Part shown: in pieces, positions 31,673 through 41,723 of the stretch
Layout: each line of letters begins with the position of its first letter
Numbering within the stretch: position 1 is the stretch's first letter
DNA from: JAAGZL01 sp050290785
GTDB taxonomy: Bacteria; Pseudomonadota; Gammaproteobacteria; Chromatiales; Chromatiaceae
Length of the DNA stretch: 64,000 nt
NCBI GenBank assembly: GCA_050290785.1
Contig: JBNKIR010000014.1
Coordinates: 10,077 to 74,076 of the forward strand
Reading direction: 5' to 3'
Program-made: the position numbers and the translations under genes
The notes under the pieces: generated by a model
Databases searched by the model: none
Seen by the model: the letters and a program-made list of their open reading frames with translations, nothing else
Told to the model about the DNA's origin: nothing

Positions 31673-34309
31673 GTGTCGCAAACTCATCCTGAAACCATAT
31701 ATCTTAAAGACTACAGGCCGCCGGAATACCTTATCGATCGGGTCGACCTGAATATAGTTTTGGATGAAGAGGTGACCAGGGTTATTGCAACCCTGAATAT
31801 ACGCAGGAATCCGGGATCTGAATCCGACCCTGCAGCCATTCGTCTGGATGGCGAGGGATTGGAATCTGTCTATATTGAACTGAACGGCGTCAGGCTGGGA
31901 GTGGATGAGTATGAGATAGATGGGGAAGGTGTGACCATCCACCGGGTGCCGGACCAATTTGAATTGAAGAGCGAGGTCCTGATCTATCCACAGAACAATA
32001 CCGCGCTGGAGGGGTTGTACAGGTCAGGGGCCATGTACTGCACCCAGTGCGAGGCAGAGGGCTTTCGCAAGATCACCTGGTTCCTGGATCGTCCCGATGT
32101 GATGTCGGTTTTTACCACCACCATCGTCGCGGACAAAGACAGATATCCGGTGCTTCTCTCCAACGGCAATCAGGTAGGGCAAACCGATCTGTATGGTAAT
32201 CTGCACTCCGCAACCTGGCATGACCCCTTTCCCAAGCCCTGTTACCTGTTTGCCCTGGTGGCGGGTGATTTGCTGCATATACATGACAGTTACACTACTG
32301 CTTCCGGCAGGGAGGTGGAGCTGTATATCTATGTGGAGCCGGAGAATATAGACAAATGTGATCACGCCATGCAGTCGTTGCGGCATGCCATGCGCTGGGA
32401 TGAGCAGAATTACGGCCGTGAATACGACCTGGATATATTCATGATCGTGGCGGTGAACGATTTCAACATGGGCGCCATGGAGAACAAGGGGCTGAACATC
32501 TTCAACTCCAAGTATGTCCTGGCGCGTCCGGACACCGCAACCGACAGCGATTTTCAGGGTATAGAGGGGGTCATCGCCCACGAATATTTCCATAATTGGA
32601 CCGGTAACCGCATCACCTGTCGTGACTGGTTTCAGCTCAGCCTGAAAGAGGGGTTGACGGTGTTCCGGGATCAGGAGTTCTCCTCCGATATGGGGTCGCG
32701 CGGGGTAAAGCGTATCGAAGACGTACGCATACTCAGGTCCCATCAGTTCGCCGAGGATGCCAGCCCCATGGCCCATCCGGTACGTCCGGAATCCTATATG
32801 GAGATAAACAATTTCTACACCATCACCGTATATGAGAAGGGCGCAGAGGTGGTGCGCATGCAGCACAACCTGCTGGGTCCGGAGATGTATAGAAAGGGGA
32901 CCGATCTCTATTTTCAGAGACACGACGGGCAGGCCGTTACCACGGATGATTTTGTCCGGTGCATGGAGGATGCCAGTGGCAGGGACCTTGGGCAGTTCCG
33001 TCTTTGGTACAGTCAGTCCGGCACACCTGAGCTGCGCTGTAGCGGAGAATATTCCCGGTCGGAAAACAGTTACACCCTGACCATCGAACAGTCCTGTCCG
33101 GATACACCGGGGCAGAGTGATAAGCAACCGCTGCATATCCCATTTGCCATGGGATTGCTGGCCCCGGATGGCACGGATGTACCGCTAAGGCTTGCAGGTG
33201 AACCGCCGGTATCAGAACAGGCAGACATGGTACTGGAGATTACCGGGAGCCGGCAGGAGTTTAGATTTCTGGATGTGGGGGGGCGGCCTGTTCCTTCCCT
33301 GCTGCGTGGTTTCTCCGCCCCGGTAAAGGTCAGTTTCGATTATACGGAGGATGATCTCATCTTCCTCATGTCCCATGACAGCGACGGCTTTAATCGCTGG
33401 GACGCGGCCCAGTTGATCAGTCAGAAGATACTGTTAAACATGGTTGCCGATCCTGGTTTTGTCGTACCGCAGGGTTTTGTGGACGCCTTTGCCCAAGTCC
33501 TGGCGGACAGGGAATCAGACCAGGCCCTGTTGGCGGAGATCATGACCTTGCCGGGCGAGTCTTACCTGGGTGACCAGATGGATGTAGTGGATGTGGATGC
33601 CATACATCGCGCCAGGGAATCGCTGAAACGGCACCTGGCGACAGAACTCAGGGATGATCTTCTCCGTGCCTATCATGATAATCGGGAGCAGGGGACGTAT
33701 GATCTGTCATCGGCAGCCATCGGCAGGCGCGGCCTGCGCAACCTGGCATTGGATTATCTGATGCAGTTGCAGGATGCCGATGTGACCTCTCTCTGTATCG
33801 AACAGTATCAGGCTCAACATAACATGACCGATGTGGTCGCCGCGCTTGGATTGATTGCGCACAGCGATGCGCCGCAGAGGGAGGACCTTTTGGCCGACTT
33901 CTACCGGCGCTGGCAGAGTGACCAACTGGTGCTGGATAAATGGTTTGCCATTCAGGCGATGTCCAAACGTAGCGACACCCTGGACAGGGTGAAGGGGCTG
34001 CTGCAGCACCCGGCGTTCAATATACGTAACCCCAATAAGGTGCGATCTCTGATCGGCACGTTCTGCGGTGCAAACCAACACAATTTTCATGCCCGCGATG
34101 GTTCCGGTTATGCCTTGTTGGGTGATGCAGTCAAACAACTTGATCCCATGAATCCCCAGATCGCTGCCCGATTGCTGAGGATGTTGTCGCGCTGGAGACG
34201 ATTCGATTCCGAGCGTCAGATACATATGCAACGGCAGTTGCAAGAGATAGCCAATATCAAAGGGATATCAAACGATGTGTATGAAGTGGCCTCTAGGAGT
34301 CTGGCTTAG
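31673..34309 (+). CDS. pepN: aminopeptidase N
   Basis: An 878-residue M1 zinc aminopeptidase, close to the 870 of E. coli. GAMENKGLNIF near residue 265 and HEYFHNWTGN with the third ligand Glu in LKEGLTVFRDQEF are intact. The beta-rich N-terminal domain, catalytic domain and long helical C-terminal domain are in the usual order. It removes N-terminal residues in peptide turnover. A GTG start with AGTGAGG upstream is used. The last four bases overlap the convergent GGDEF-EAL gene. Confidence 0.96.
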   Translation: MSQTHPETIYLKDYRPPEYLIDRVDLNIVLDEEVTRVIATLNIRRNPGSESDPAAIRLDGEGLESVYIELNGVRLGVDEYEIDGEGVTIHRVPDQFELKSEVLIYPQNNTALEGLYRSGAMYCTQCEAEGFRKITWFLDRPDVMSVFTTTIVADKDRYPVLLSNGNQVGQTDLYGNLHSATWHDPFPKPCYLFALVAGDLLHIHDSYTTASGREVELYIYVEPENIDKCDHAMQSLRHAMRWDEQNYGREYDLDIFMIVAVNDFNMGAMENKGLNIFNSKYVLARPDTATDSDFQGIEGVIAHEYFHNWTGNRITCRDWFQLSLKEGLTVFRDQEFSSDMGSRGVKRIEDVRILRSHQFAEDASPMAHPVRPESYMEINNFYTITVYEKGAEVVRMQHNLLGPEMYRKGTDLYFQRHDGQAVTTDDFVRCMEDASGRDLGQFRLWYSQSGTPELRCSGEYSRSENSYTLTIEQSCPDTPGQSDKQPLHIPFAMGLLAPDGTDVPLRLAGEPPVSEQADMVLEITGSRQEFRFLDVGGRPVPSLLRGFSAPVKVSFDYTEDDLIFLMSHDSDGFNRWDAAQLISQKILLNMVADPGFVVPQGFVDAFAQVLADRESDQALLAEIMTLPGESYLGDQMDVVDVDAIHRARESLKRHLATELRDDLLRAYHDNREQGTYDLSSAAIGRRGLRNLALDYLMQLQDADVTSLCIEQYQAQHNMTDVVAALGLIAHSDAPQREDLLADFYRRWQSDQLVLDKWFAIQAMSKRSDTLDRVKGLLQHPAFNIRNPNKVRSLIGTFCGANQHNFHARDGSGYALLGDAVKQLDPMNPQIAARLLRMLSRWRRFDSERQIHMQRQLQEIANIKGISNDVYEVASRSLA

Positions 34310-36672
34310 TTCTTTTGGTCTTTTTTCTCCAGCCACTTTTCAAACTTTTTGGCGGACATGGGCTTGGCGAAATAGAAGCCCTGGACCATATCGCAACCTT
34401 GGGTCCTTAGGTAGTCCAACTGTTCCCTGGTTTCCACTCCCTCGGCCACAACTCCGAGCCCCAGCCCGTGGGCCATGTTTATTATGGTGTTGACCAGGGT
34501 CGCGTCATCATTGTTGTTCGGCAACCCGGAAATAAAACTGCGATGTATCTTAAGTACGTCGAAAGGAAACTTTTTCAGATAACCCAAAGATGAGTAGCCG
34601 GTGCCGAAATCATCTATGCTGAGGCGAACCCCCATCTCATAAAGATTATTCAGTACAATTGCATTCTGTTTGTTTTCTTCCAGTAATATGGTTTCCAGTA
34701 TCTCCAGTTCCAGCGCTTCCGGTTCCAGACCGCTGGTTTTCAAGGCGTTTTCCACGATGTAAAGTAGGTTGTCACGAAATTGCCTGCCGGATATGTTTAC
34801 ACATATGCGCTGCAGATTTACACCATCGCTACGCCAGCGCATGACCTGACAGCAGACCACTTCCAACAGCCATTTGCCGATTTGCACTATCAGTCCCGCA
34901 GCCTCGGTTATCGGTATAAAACTCTCTGGCATTAGCACACCAAGTTCCGGATGCTTCCAGCGTAGCAGTACTTCAGCGGCAACTATATCTCCGGTATGGA
35001 TGTCCAGTATCGGTTGGAAGTAAGGAACAAGCTCGTTCTTACGTATGGCATGGTGCAGGTCGTTCTCTATTTTCAGCATCTCCTTGGCATGATCGTTCAT
35101 CTCTGTGGTATAGAAACAAAATGTGTTACGCCCCTCATCCTTTGCCCGATACATGGCGTTATCAGCATTGGTCATGAGTGTCGAGATGTCTGTTCCATCA
35201 TCAGGATAGATGGTTATGCCGATACTGGCTGATATGAACAGCTCATGTCCGTCCAAATCGAATGGATGGGCTATTTCGGACAGGATGCGTGAGGTCATGT
35301 GTTCGACCTCACTGATGTCTTCTATATTAGGCAGGATTATGGTGAATTCATCACCACCCAGTCTGGCCACCATATCCGTTTCGCGCACATGGCTGGTCAG
35401 GCGTTTGGATACCTCCCACAGCAATTGATCGCCTACCATGTGTCCGTAGGTGTCATTTATCGGCTTGAATCTGTCCAGGTCTATGAACATAAGGGCAACC
35501 AGGGTACCTTCCCGCTTTGCCCGTTGCAGTTCAAATCCAAGCCTGTCCAACAGCAGGTGTCTGTTGGGTAACTCTGTCAGTGCATCATAGTTTGCCTGGT
35601 AGCGTATTATCTCTTCATCTTCTTTGCGCTTGGTTATGTCGCTGAAGACCGCTATGTACTGATCGATGTTTTCATCCGGTCCGCGTATGGTGGCGATTGA
35701 GAGCCATTCTGGATAGATATCTCCGCCCTTGCTCCTGTTCCATATCTCACCTTGCCATACACCATCATGTTTGATTCTATGCCACATATCCTTGTAGAAG
35801 TGTGCGTCATGTCTGCCGGACTGCAGGATACGCGGGTCTTTTCCTATAACATCTTGCTTCGAATACCCGGTTATCTCCGTAAAGGCGTGATTGACCGAAA
35901 CTATACGATTATCCTTGTCACAAACAATTACCGCCTCAGAGATGGTTTCGAATACCAGCGCACTTTGCCGTAACTGTTCTTCAACTTTTTTTCGTTCTGA
36001 GATGTCCGTTTGGGTTCCCACCATTCGTATCGGATTGTCTCTGTTATCCCTGTTAACCACTTTTCCACGGCCATATACCCAGACCCAACTGCCGCTCTTG
36101 TGTCTGAATCTATGTTCACTCTCGAATATGGTGGAGTCACCTTTCAGGTGGTCCTGTAGTCGTTGCCTGACATCCTTATAGTCATCGGGGTGAACAAACG
36201 ATTTCAGACTTAAAAGGGTGTTGCCTATTTCGCCTGGCGCATATCCCAGCATGGACTCGAAACGCTGGCTTAAATAGAGTCGGTTTTTCCTGATATCCCA
36301 GTCCCACAATCCGCTATTGGTTCCTTCTAATGCGTGGTGCATGCGGTTTTCCCTTGTCCGCAGCTCCAGCCTGGATCTCTTGAATCGATACGAGGAATAG
36401 ATCAGTGCTGTCAGTAAAATGAGAACGATAAAGGCGAAAGGATATGTATTCAGGTATTCCTTTTCAGATGGATTGCCATGATCAGACTGATAAGAGTTTA
36501 ACTGCTCAACAGAAATAGGCTGAACTGCCTTTGCATTGAGCGCAAGTTTGGACTTGTTTTCCGCTTCCTGCGCAAATACCGATATAGGTGCCGGTAATAG
36601 TGCTACGAGGAGGGCAATGCAAAAAATGATCTTGCTGGATGTGTGCTGAATTGTGGTATTTATCTTATACAC
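34306..36672 (-). CDS. PAS-PAS-GGDEF-EAL cyclic-di-GMP protein
   Basis: A 788-residue membrane sensor. It has a signal/anchor (1-34) and a second helix near residues 80-96, then PAS domains at ~108-225 (ending DISERK) and ~230-355 (ending DITKRK). A GGDEF domain at ~360-520 has intact ARLGGDEFT, and an EAL domain at ~530-785 has DDFGTGYSSLGYLK. The EAL signature itself reads EVL (AAEVLLRWKHP), a conservative change, while downstream catalytic blocks such as NISGRQF and ELEILET look normal. Both cyclase and phosphodiesterase activity are possible. The signal sensed by the PAS domains is unknown. Confidence 0.93.
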   Translation of the reverse strand: MYKINTTIQHTSSKIIFCIALLVALLPAPISVFAQEAENKSKLALNAKAVQPISVEQLNSYQSDHGNPSEKEYLNTYPFAFIVLILLTALIYSSYRFKRSRLELRTRENRMHHALEGTNSGLWDWDIRKNRLYLSQRFESMLGYAPGEIGNTLLSLKSFVHPDDYKDVRQRLQDHLKGDSTIFESEHRFRHKSGSWVWVYGRGKVVNRDNRDNPIRMVGTQTDISERKKVEEQLRQSALVFETISEAVIVCDKDNRIVSVNHAFTEITGYSKQDVIGKDPRILQSGRHDAHFYKDMWHRIKHDGVWQGEIWNRSKGGDIYPEWLSIATIRGPDENIDQYIAVFSDITKRKEDEEIIRYQANYDALTELPNRHLLLDRLGFELQRAKREGTLVALMFIDLDRFKPINDTYGHMVGDQLLWEVSKRLTSHVRETDMVARLGGDEFTIILPNIEDISEVEHMTSRILSEIAHPFDLDGHELFISASIGITIYPDDGTDISTLMTNADNAMYRAKDEGRNTFCFYTTEMNDHAKEMLKIENDLHHAIRKNELVPYFQPILDIHTGDIVAAEVLLRWKHPELGVLMPESFIPITEAAGLIVQIGKWLLEVVCCQVMRWRSDGVNLQRICVNISGRQFRDNLLYIVENALKTSGLEPEALELEILETILLEENKQNAIVLNNLYEMGVRLSIDDFGTGYSSLGYLKKFPFDVLKIHRSFISGLPNNNDDATLVNTIINMAHGLGLGVVAEGVETREQLDYLRTQGCDMVQGFYFAKPMSAKKFEKWLEKKDQKN

Positions 36673-36934
36673 CGCTTCCTGCTTATACTTGTACTTGATC
36701 CTAAAGTTGCTAAATGCGAATGCCTATCAGGGTTAGTTGCTTATCCTTATTTTATACCAAAAAACCCTATCCATGGGCTATGGCTTATTGCGCCATATAT
36801 ATGTTTTATTAAACTTAAGTATGGATTAGGATAGATATTAGTATTTGTATTCCTAATTGCGGTAGAAGAGAGTAGCCCTGTCATGTAGGTTATCTGCAAT
36901 GTTATTAAATTTGCTTAGTTGGAGTTAGCCGGTC

Positions 36935-38512
36935 TTGCTACAAGGAATTAGATATTGCATCTCGGATGAGTCCGTATCAGACGCTGTCATGGGGCATATT
37001 CGGAAGAGGTATGATGTGGGGGAGTCCGAGTCCTATACGCTCACTCGTACCTTTCTGGATAGCTTCGACTGGCGGCTCTATGCAGGTGGGGTGCGTCTGT
37101 GGGTAGAGGAGAGGGATGGGGTCAGGTCTATCTATCAGAGCGGGATCCCCAAATCATCTCCTGCCAGAAAGTTTGCCATTACCGATTCCATCCCAATGTC
37201 CGCAGATGACCTGCATGATGGCCCGGTCAGACAGGCTATCTCCCGGCTGTTGGAGGTGAGGGCGGTCCTGCCTCAGCTCGAGGTGAAAAGCCGTATTCGT
37301 TGTCTGCATATCCTGGACGGTGCGCACAAGACGGTGTTGCGTTTCAATGTGGAACAGACCGCGTGTCGCGTGCCGGGCAGGGGAGACTACATAGACCTGG
37401 GTTGTCACCTTGTACTGCAGCCGGTAAAAGGTTACCCGGAGGCCATGGCCAGGATGGAAGCTCTCATCAACAGAAAGTTTAAACTGCCTGTTGATGAAAA
37501 AGAGTTGTTTACAGAGGCGCTAAGCGCAATAGATGTAGAACCGTGTGGCTACAGTTCCAGGATAGGTTTCCGGTTTGATCCGGCAACGCCGTCAATCCAG
37601 GCGGTAAAAGAGATCCAGTTGCACCTGTTGGATATCATTGAGGCAAATGTCCCTGGGGTTAAGGCAGATATTGATTCCGAGTTTCTCCACGATTTGCGTG
37701 TCGCCGTGCGTAGGGCCAGGTCAGCCCTGACCCAGATAAAGGGTGTATTCAGCCCAGAAGATATCGATAGATTCAAATCGCGCCTGGCCTGGGTCGGTCG
37801 GGTAACCGGGCCTCCCCGGGATATGGATGTCTATCTCCTTGAGTTCGACCGATACCGGGCTTGTCTCCCGGAACAGTTTCGGGATGACCTGGATCCGCTG
37901 CATGATTTTCTGCAAAGCCATCGTGAGATAGAGCATCGGCAGATGGTGAAAAGTATCAACTCCCCACACTTTCGCACCCTGATAAAGGATTTGCGTTCAT
38001 TTCTCGAGACCGTAACGGAACAGGATGGCGCGGATGAGGCCGCGACCCCGATATCGGAGCTGGCAAACAGAAGGATATACAAGATGTATCGCCGGGTGTT
38101 GCGGCATGGTCAGGCCATTGCTGATGATTCTCCGGCAGAGTGTCTGCATGAGTTGCGTAAGGAGTGCAAAAAGCTGCGTTACCTTATGGAGTTTTTTCGC
38201 AGTCTTTATCCGAAAAAGGAGATCGGACAGGCGATAAAATCGGTCAAGCAGCTATTGGATAATCTTGGCTCATTTCAGGATCTTGAGGTCCAGGCATATA
38301 CCCTGAGAGACTATGCGCGGCAGATGGTGGAGGAGGGTGATACTCCTCATGATACCCTGTTGGCAATGGGTATGCTGGTGGATGGTTTATTGAGCAGACA
38401 GCGACAGGCGCGGGAAGAGTTTTCCAGCCACTTCGCCAGTTTTTCCAATCAGAAAAACCGGAAGGCCTTTAAGGCGCTGTTTTCTCCTACAACAAATAAA
38501 GGCAGGGTTTGA
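36935..38512 (+). CDS. CYTH-like/CHAD-domain protein
   Basis: A 525-residue protein. The N-terminal ~200 residues resemble a degenerate CYTH (triphosphate tunnel) domain (TRTFLDSFDWRLYAGGVRLWVEE), without a clear ExExK. The C-terminal ~300 residues form a CHAD domain, with conserved basic/histidine helices (FLHDLRVAVRRARSALTQIKG; ECLHELRKECKKLRYLMEFF). CHAD proteins bind inorganic polyphosphate. The start is a TTG at 36935 with GGAG ten bases upstream. The stop overlaps the following ParA gene start (TGATG). Confidence 0.88.
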   Translation: MLQGIRYCISDESVSDAVMGHIRKRYDVGESESYTLTRTFLDSFDWRLYAGGVRLWVEERDGVRSIYQSGIPKSSPARKFAITDSIPMSADDLHDGPVRQAISRLLEVRAVLPQLEVKSRIRCLHILDGAHKTVLRFNVEQTACRVPGRGDYIDLGCHLVLQPVKGYPEAMARMEALINRKFKLPVDEKELFTEALSAIDVEPCGYSSRIGFRFDPATPSIQAVKEIQLHLLDIIEANVPGVKADIDSEFLHDLRVAVRRARSALTQIKGVFSPEDIDRFKSRLAWVGRVTGPPRDMDVYLLEFDRYRACLPEQFRDDLDPLHDFLQSHREIEHRQMVKSINSPHFRTLIKDLRSFLETVTEQDGADEAATPISELANRRIYKMYRRVLRHGQAIADDSPAECLHELRKECKKLRYLMEFFRSLYPKKEIGQAIKSVKQLLDNLGSFQDLEVQAYTLRDYARQMVEEGDTPHDTLLAMGMLVDGLLSRQRQAREEFSSHFASFSNQKNRKAFKALFSPTTNKGRV

Positions 38513-39264
38513 TGCGGATTATCGGGGTATATAACATCAAAGGTGGCGTCGGTAAGACCGCCACCGCAGTCAATCTGTCATATCTTGCGGCCAAAGACGG
38601 TTTGCGGACCCTGGTGTGGGATCTGGATCCGCAGGGTGCGGCCAGCTTCTATTTCCGCATAAAACCCAAGATAAAAGGCGGTAGTAAAAAGATGCTGCGG
38701 GGTAAGAGTGATCTGGACGAACAGATCAAAGGTACGGATTACGAGGGACTTGATCTCCTCCCGGCCGATTTTTCCTATCGTAATATGGATCTGGTCCTGG
38801 ATGGGACCAAGAAGCCGGCCATGCGTCTGCTCAAGCTGTTGCGTCCGCTTTCCTATGAATATGACATCGTCTTTCTTGACTGTCCGCCCAGCATCTCACT
38901 GGTGTCGGAGAATATCTTCCAGGCGGCGGACGCCCTGCTGATACCTACCATACCGACTACTCTCTCTCTGCGCACCTATGGCCAACTGCTGGATTTCGTG
39001 ATCAATCACAATCTGGATCGGCTGCAGCTCATGCCATTTTTCTCCATGGTGGATAGGCGTAAGCGTATGCATCTGGAGATAATGCAGGAACTGCCCAAGC
39101 TGCATCCTGAGCTGCTCACCACCAGTATCCCGTATGCCAGTGATGTGGAACGCATGGGGATGTATCGCAAACCACTGGCGGACTACGCCGGCAATGGTAT
39201 TGCGGCTAAGTCCTATGAGGAGCTGTGGAGGGAGGTGATGACTAAAGCGCGGTTGATCGTTTAA
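38512..39264 (+). CDS. ParA-family ATPase
   Basis: A 250-residue MinD/ParA ATPase with the deviant Walker A YNIKGGVGKTATAVNLS, Walker A' DLDPQGAAS and FLDCPPSISLVS. These ATPases position chromosomes, plasmids or protein/storage granules on the nucleoid. No parB or parS site is adjacent. The ATG overlaps the stop of the CHAD gene by one base, implying a joint function; positioning of polyphosphate granules is a reasonable hypothesis. Confidence 0.92.
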   Translation: MRIIGVYNIKGGVGKTATAVNLSYLAAKDGLRTLVWDLDPQGAASFYFRIKPKIKGGSKKMLRGKSDLDEQIKGTDYEGLDLLPADFSYRNMDLVLDGTKKPAMRLLKLLRPLSYEYDIVFLDCPPSISLVSENIFQAADALLIPTIPTTLSLRTYGQLLDFVINHNLDRLQLMPFFSMVDRRKRMHLEIMQELPKLHPELLTTSIPYASDVERMGMYRKPLADYAGNGIAAKSYEELWREVMTKARLIV

Positions 39265-39270
39265 ACATTT

Positions 39271-40044
39271 ATGGACAATAGAATATTAGTGAAAAAATTA
39301 TATGGCAAAATACAAAATTGGAAGTATTCGTTCAATCTAAGAACAAAATACTGCACGATGGATCGCACCCCTTTTTATGAAATAGCCATACCCTATTTAC
39401 CAAAAAACAGAGAAGCAATGATTGTTGATGTTGGGTCAGGGGAAGGCGCATTCGCAAGTCATCTCAATAATAATGATCCACATATAAATGTGACGTTATT
39501 AGATGCAAACAACCAAGCGGTACAGAGCCTAAAAGAAAGAGGCTTTAATGCCATAAAATACAAAGCTCCAGATAAACTCCCGTTCGAAAACGGTACAGTG
39601 GATCTAATTCACTGCAGCCATTTGGTGGAGCACCTAACTAACGAGGAGCTGTACTCTTTCCTAAAAGAGATAGATCGCGTTACATGCGCAGGGGGAATAC
39701 TGATAATAAGTGCCCCTCTATTGTGGGAAGGGTTCTATGGGGATTTGTCCCATGTAAGACCTTATGCGCCAGCCGTATTTGTAAGATACCTATGTAATCA
39801 ATCAGGGCAGCATTCCGCAAAAAGCGTTTCCCGGGAGTTTGTTGTGGAGAAGTTGGTTTATCGTTATGCCGATAGCGATTCCGGTGAATGGGGAGCGACT
39901 AATATTGTTCTTGATTTTGTAATTCAAGTGGCCGGAGGAGTACTGAAGAAGCTCGGAATCAGAAAATATATACGAAATGGATTTACCCTGGTGTTGAAGA
40001 GAAACGCGGTGGATAAGGAACCTGGTGTGCGGAACACAATTTAG
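39271..40044 (+). CDS. class I SAM-dependent methyltransferase
   Basis: A 257-residue enzyme with motif I IVDVGSGEGAFASHL near residue 52, acidic motif II VTLLDANNQ, and DLIHCSHLVEHL, the Methyltransf_11 pattern. The substrate is unknown. The gene is markedly AT-richer than parA and cca on either side, which suggests recent acquisition even though it starts only six bases after the parA stop. Confidence 0.82.
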   Translation: MDNRILVKKLYGKIQNWKYSFNLRTKYCTMDRTPFYEIAIPYLPKNREAMIVDVGSGEGAFASHLNNNDPHINVTLLDANNQAVQSLKERGFNAIKYKAPDKLPFENGTVDLIHCSHLVEHLTNEELYSFLKEIDRVTCAGGILIISAPLLWEGFYGDLSHVRPYAPAVFVRYLCNQSGQHSAKSVSREFVVEKLVYRYADSDSGEWGATNIVLDFVIQVAGGVLKKLGIRKYIRNGFTLVLKRNAVDKEPGVRNTI

Positions 40045-40089
40045 GCTGGGTATTATTTCCCATGAATTCTCTTTCTTAACAATAAGAAC

Positions 40090-40431
40090 TTATTCCTGTT
40101 CGCCGTTATCTACCTCATACGGCCTATAGTGTTTGATCTCACGCCTGATATTGCGCTGTACAATTACCCCCTCGATCTGGTAGCTGGCCCCATCCAGATC
40201 TATATCCGGATATCCTGCCTTCAGGGCTGTCAGACTGTTTCTGCCCTGTGCATCGGTTACGAACCGGCGGAACCAGCGTTCGCCTTCGACATTAATAATA
40301 ACAAAGGCCCCGGATGCGCAGGCTCGCGCCGGTTCAATGACGATGATGCATTTTTCCGGGAATTCCGGCTCCATGCTGTCGTCGAGCACCTGTAGTGCGT
40401 AGAGTTCGTTGTAGCTGCAATCTTGGGTCAT
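40090..40431 (-). CDS. S24/LexA-type peptidase-like protein without the catalytic lysine
   Basis: A 113-residue protein equal to the C-terminal half of LexA/UmuD proteins. The nucleophile region is LQVLDDSMEPEF (Ser19), followed by KCIIVIEPARACASGAFVII. In LexA the general-base Lys lies 37 residues after the Ser. Here that place (residue 56, in WFRRFV) is Arg, so self-cleavage is doubtful. There is no DNA-binding domain. It is divergent from cca. A signalling or dimerisation role is possible. Confidence 0.75.
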   Translation of the reverse strand: MTQDCSYNELYALQVLDDSMEPEFPEKCIIVIEPARACASGAFVIINVEGERWFRRFVTDAQGRNSLTALKAGYPDIDLDGASYQIEGVIVQRNIRREIKHYRPYEVDNGEQE

Positions 40432-40619
40432 GTCTGGTTTCCGCTGTCAGTTGTAGGCCGATTGTGCCTGGAAAATGAGCACTGCTTAATGATATCCATC
40501 ATGGGCACGTATAATCATGGCCAAATGCTATAAAATACGAAACCTATGATAATTCACTAGAGTGATGATTGCAGCAGGATGGGCGGTATGGATAACAACA
40601 AAACGAGGGTGGTGCGCAG

Positions 40620-41714
40620 GTGAGGATCTATTTGGTAGGAGGTGCAGTGCGCGACGGACTGTTGGGGCTTTCCCCCAGGGAGCGGGACTGGCTGGTGGTA
40701 GGTGGTAGTGAAGAGGAGATGCTGGCCCAGGGTTTTAAACAGGCCGATGCCGAGTTTCCGGTGTTCCTGCATCCGGATACAGGGGATGAGTACGCCCTGG
40801 CCCGGACCGAGACCAAGAGCGGTAGCGGTTACCGCGGTTTCGAGGTGAATACGGATGCGGAGATCAACCTGGAACAGGATCTGTCACGGCGTGATTTCAC
40901 CATAAACGCCATGGCGCGGGATGAAGAGGGCAATCTGATCGATATGTTCGGTGGCCGTAACGACCTGGCCCGCAGGCGTCTGCGCCACATCTCTCCGGCC
41001 TTTGTTGAGGATCCGCTGCGGGTGCTGCGCGCGGCGCGCTTTGCCGCCAGGCTGGATTTCACGGTGGCGGAGGAGACCATGGAGCTGTTAAAGCAGATAG
41101 TCGCCTCAGGTGAGATGAAGACTATCAAACCGGAGCGACTCTGGAAGGAGATGCTGGACGCAGCCACCGGTAAGGCCCCCTGGATGTTCTTCGAGGTGCT
41201 GCAGGGGTGTGGCGCCCTGCTGGCACTGAACCTGGAGTTCCATGATCTCTCCCAGGCCATCACCTGTCTGATGCGGGCAGCCAAGATGACCCCTGACCCG
41301 CTGGTGCGGGTCGCCACCGTCTTATACCAGGCCGTGACCGATCAAGCCGGGGCCAGGGACCTGGAGCAGGCGCTGCGTCTTCCGGCAGATTACATGAGGC
41401 TATTGGATGCACTGGTAGCCCACGCGGCAGATATCGAGGCGTCTGCCCAGGGGGATGCCGAGGCCATTCTCAGGCTCATCACCGCCCTGCGGGCGGAACA
41501 GCAGCCGGAGAGATGGGGGCAGTTCCTCCAGGCCGCCTCCGCGCTCTGGCCCAAGCCCATGGAGCGTGCCGCGCCGAATCTTGAGCGGGCCATGCAGGCG
41601 ATCGATTCGGTGGTTGCAGCTGATCTGCAGCAGCGCGGGCTGAGCGGAAAGGAGCTGGGGGATGAGCTGAAACGCCTGCGACTGGAGGCGGTGCGTGGCA
41701 CCCTTTCATGCTAA
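40620..41714 (+). CDS. cca: CCA tRNA nucleotidyltransferase
   Basis: A 364-residue class II nucleotidyltransferase that adds or repairs the 3' CCA of tRNAs. MRIYLVGGAVRDGLLGL, the metal-binding RERDWLVVG and RRDFTINAMARD motifs are intact. It matches the N-terminal ~360 residues of E. coli Cca and lacks the HD phosphohydrolase extension. The start is a GTG at 40620. Confidence 0.95.
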   Translation: MRIYLVGGAVRDGLLGLSPRERDWLVVGGSEEEMLAQGFKQADAEFPVFLHPDTGDEYALARTETKSGSGYRGFEVNTDAEINLEQDLSRRDFTINAMARDEEGNLIDMFGGRNDLARRRLRHISPAFVEDPLRVLRAARFAARLDFTVAEETMELLKQIVASGEMKTIKPERLWKEMLDAATGKAPWMFFEVLQGCGALLALNLEFHDLSQAITCLMRAAKMTPDPLVRVATVLYQAVTDQAGARDLEQALRLPADYMRLLDALVAHAADIEASAQGDAEAILRLITALRAEQQPERWGQFLQAASALWPKPMERAAPNLERAMQAIDSVVAADLQQRGLSGKELGDELKRLRLEAVRGTLSC

Positions 41715-41723
41715 AGTGAGCCT

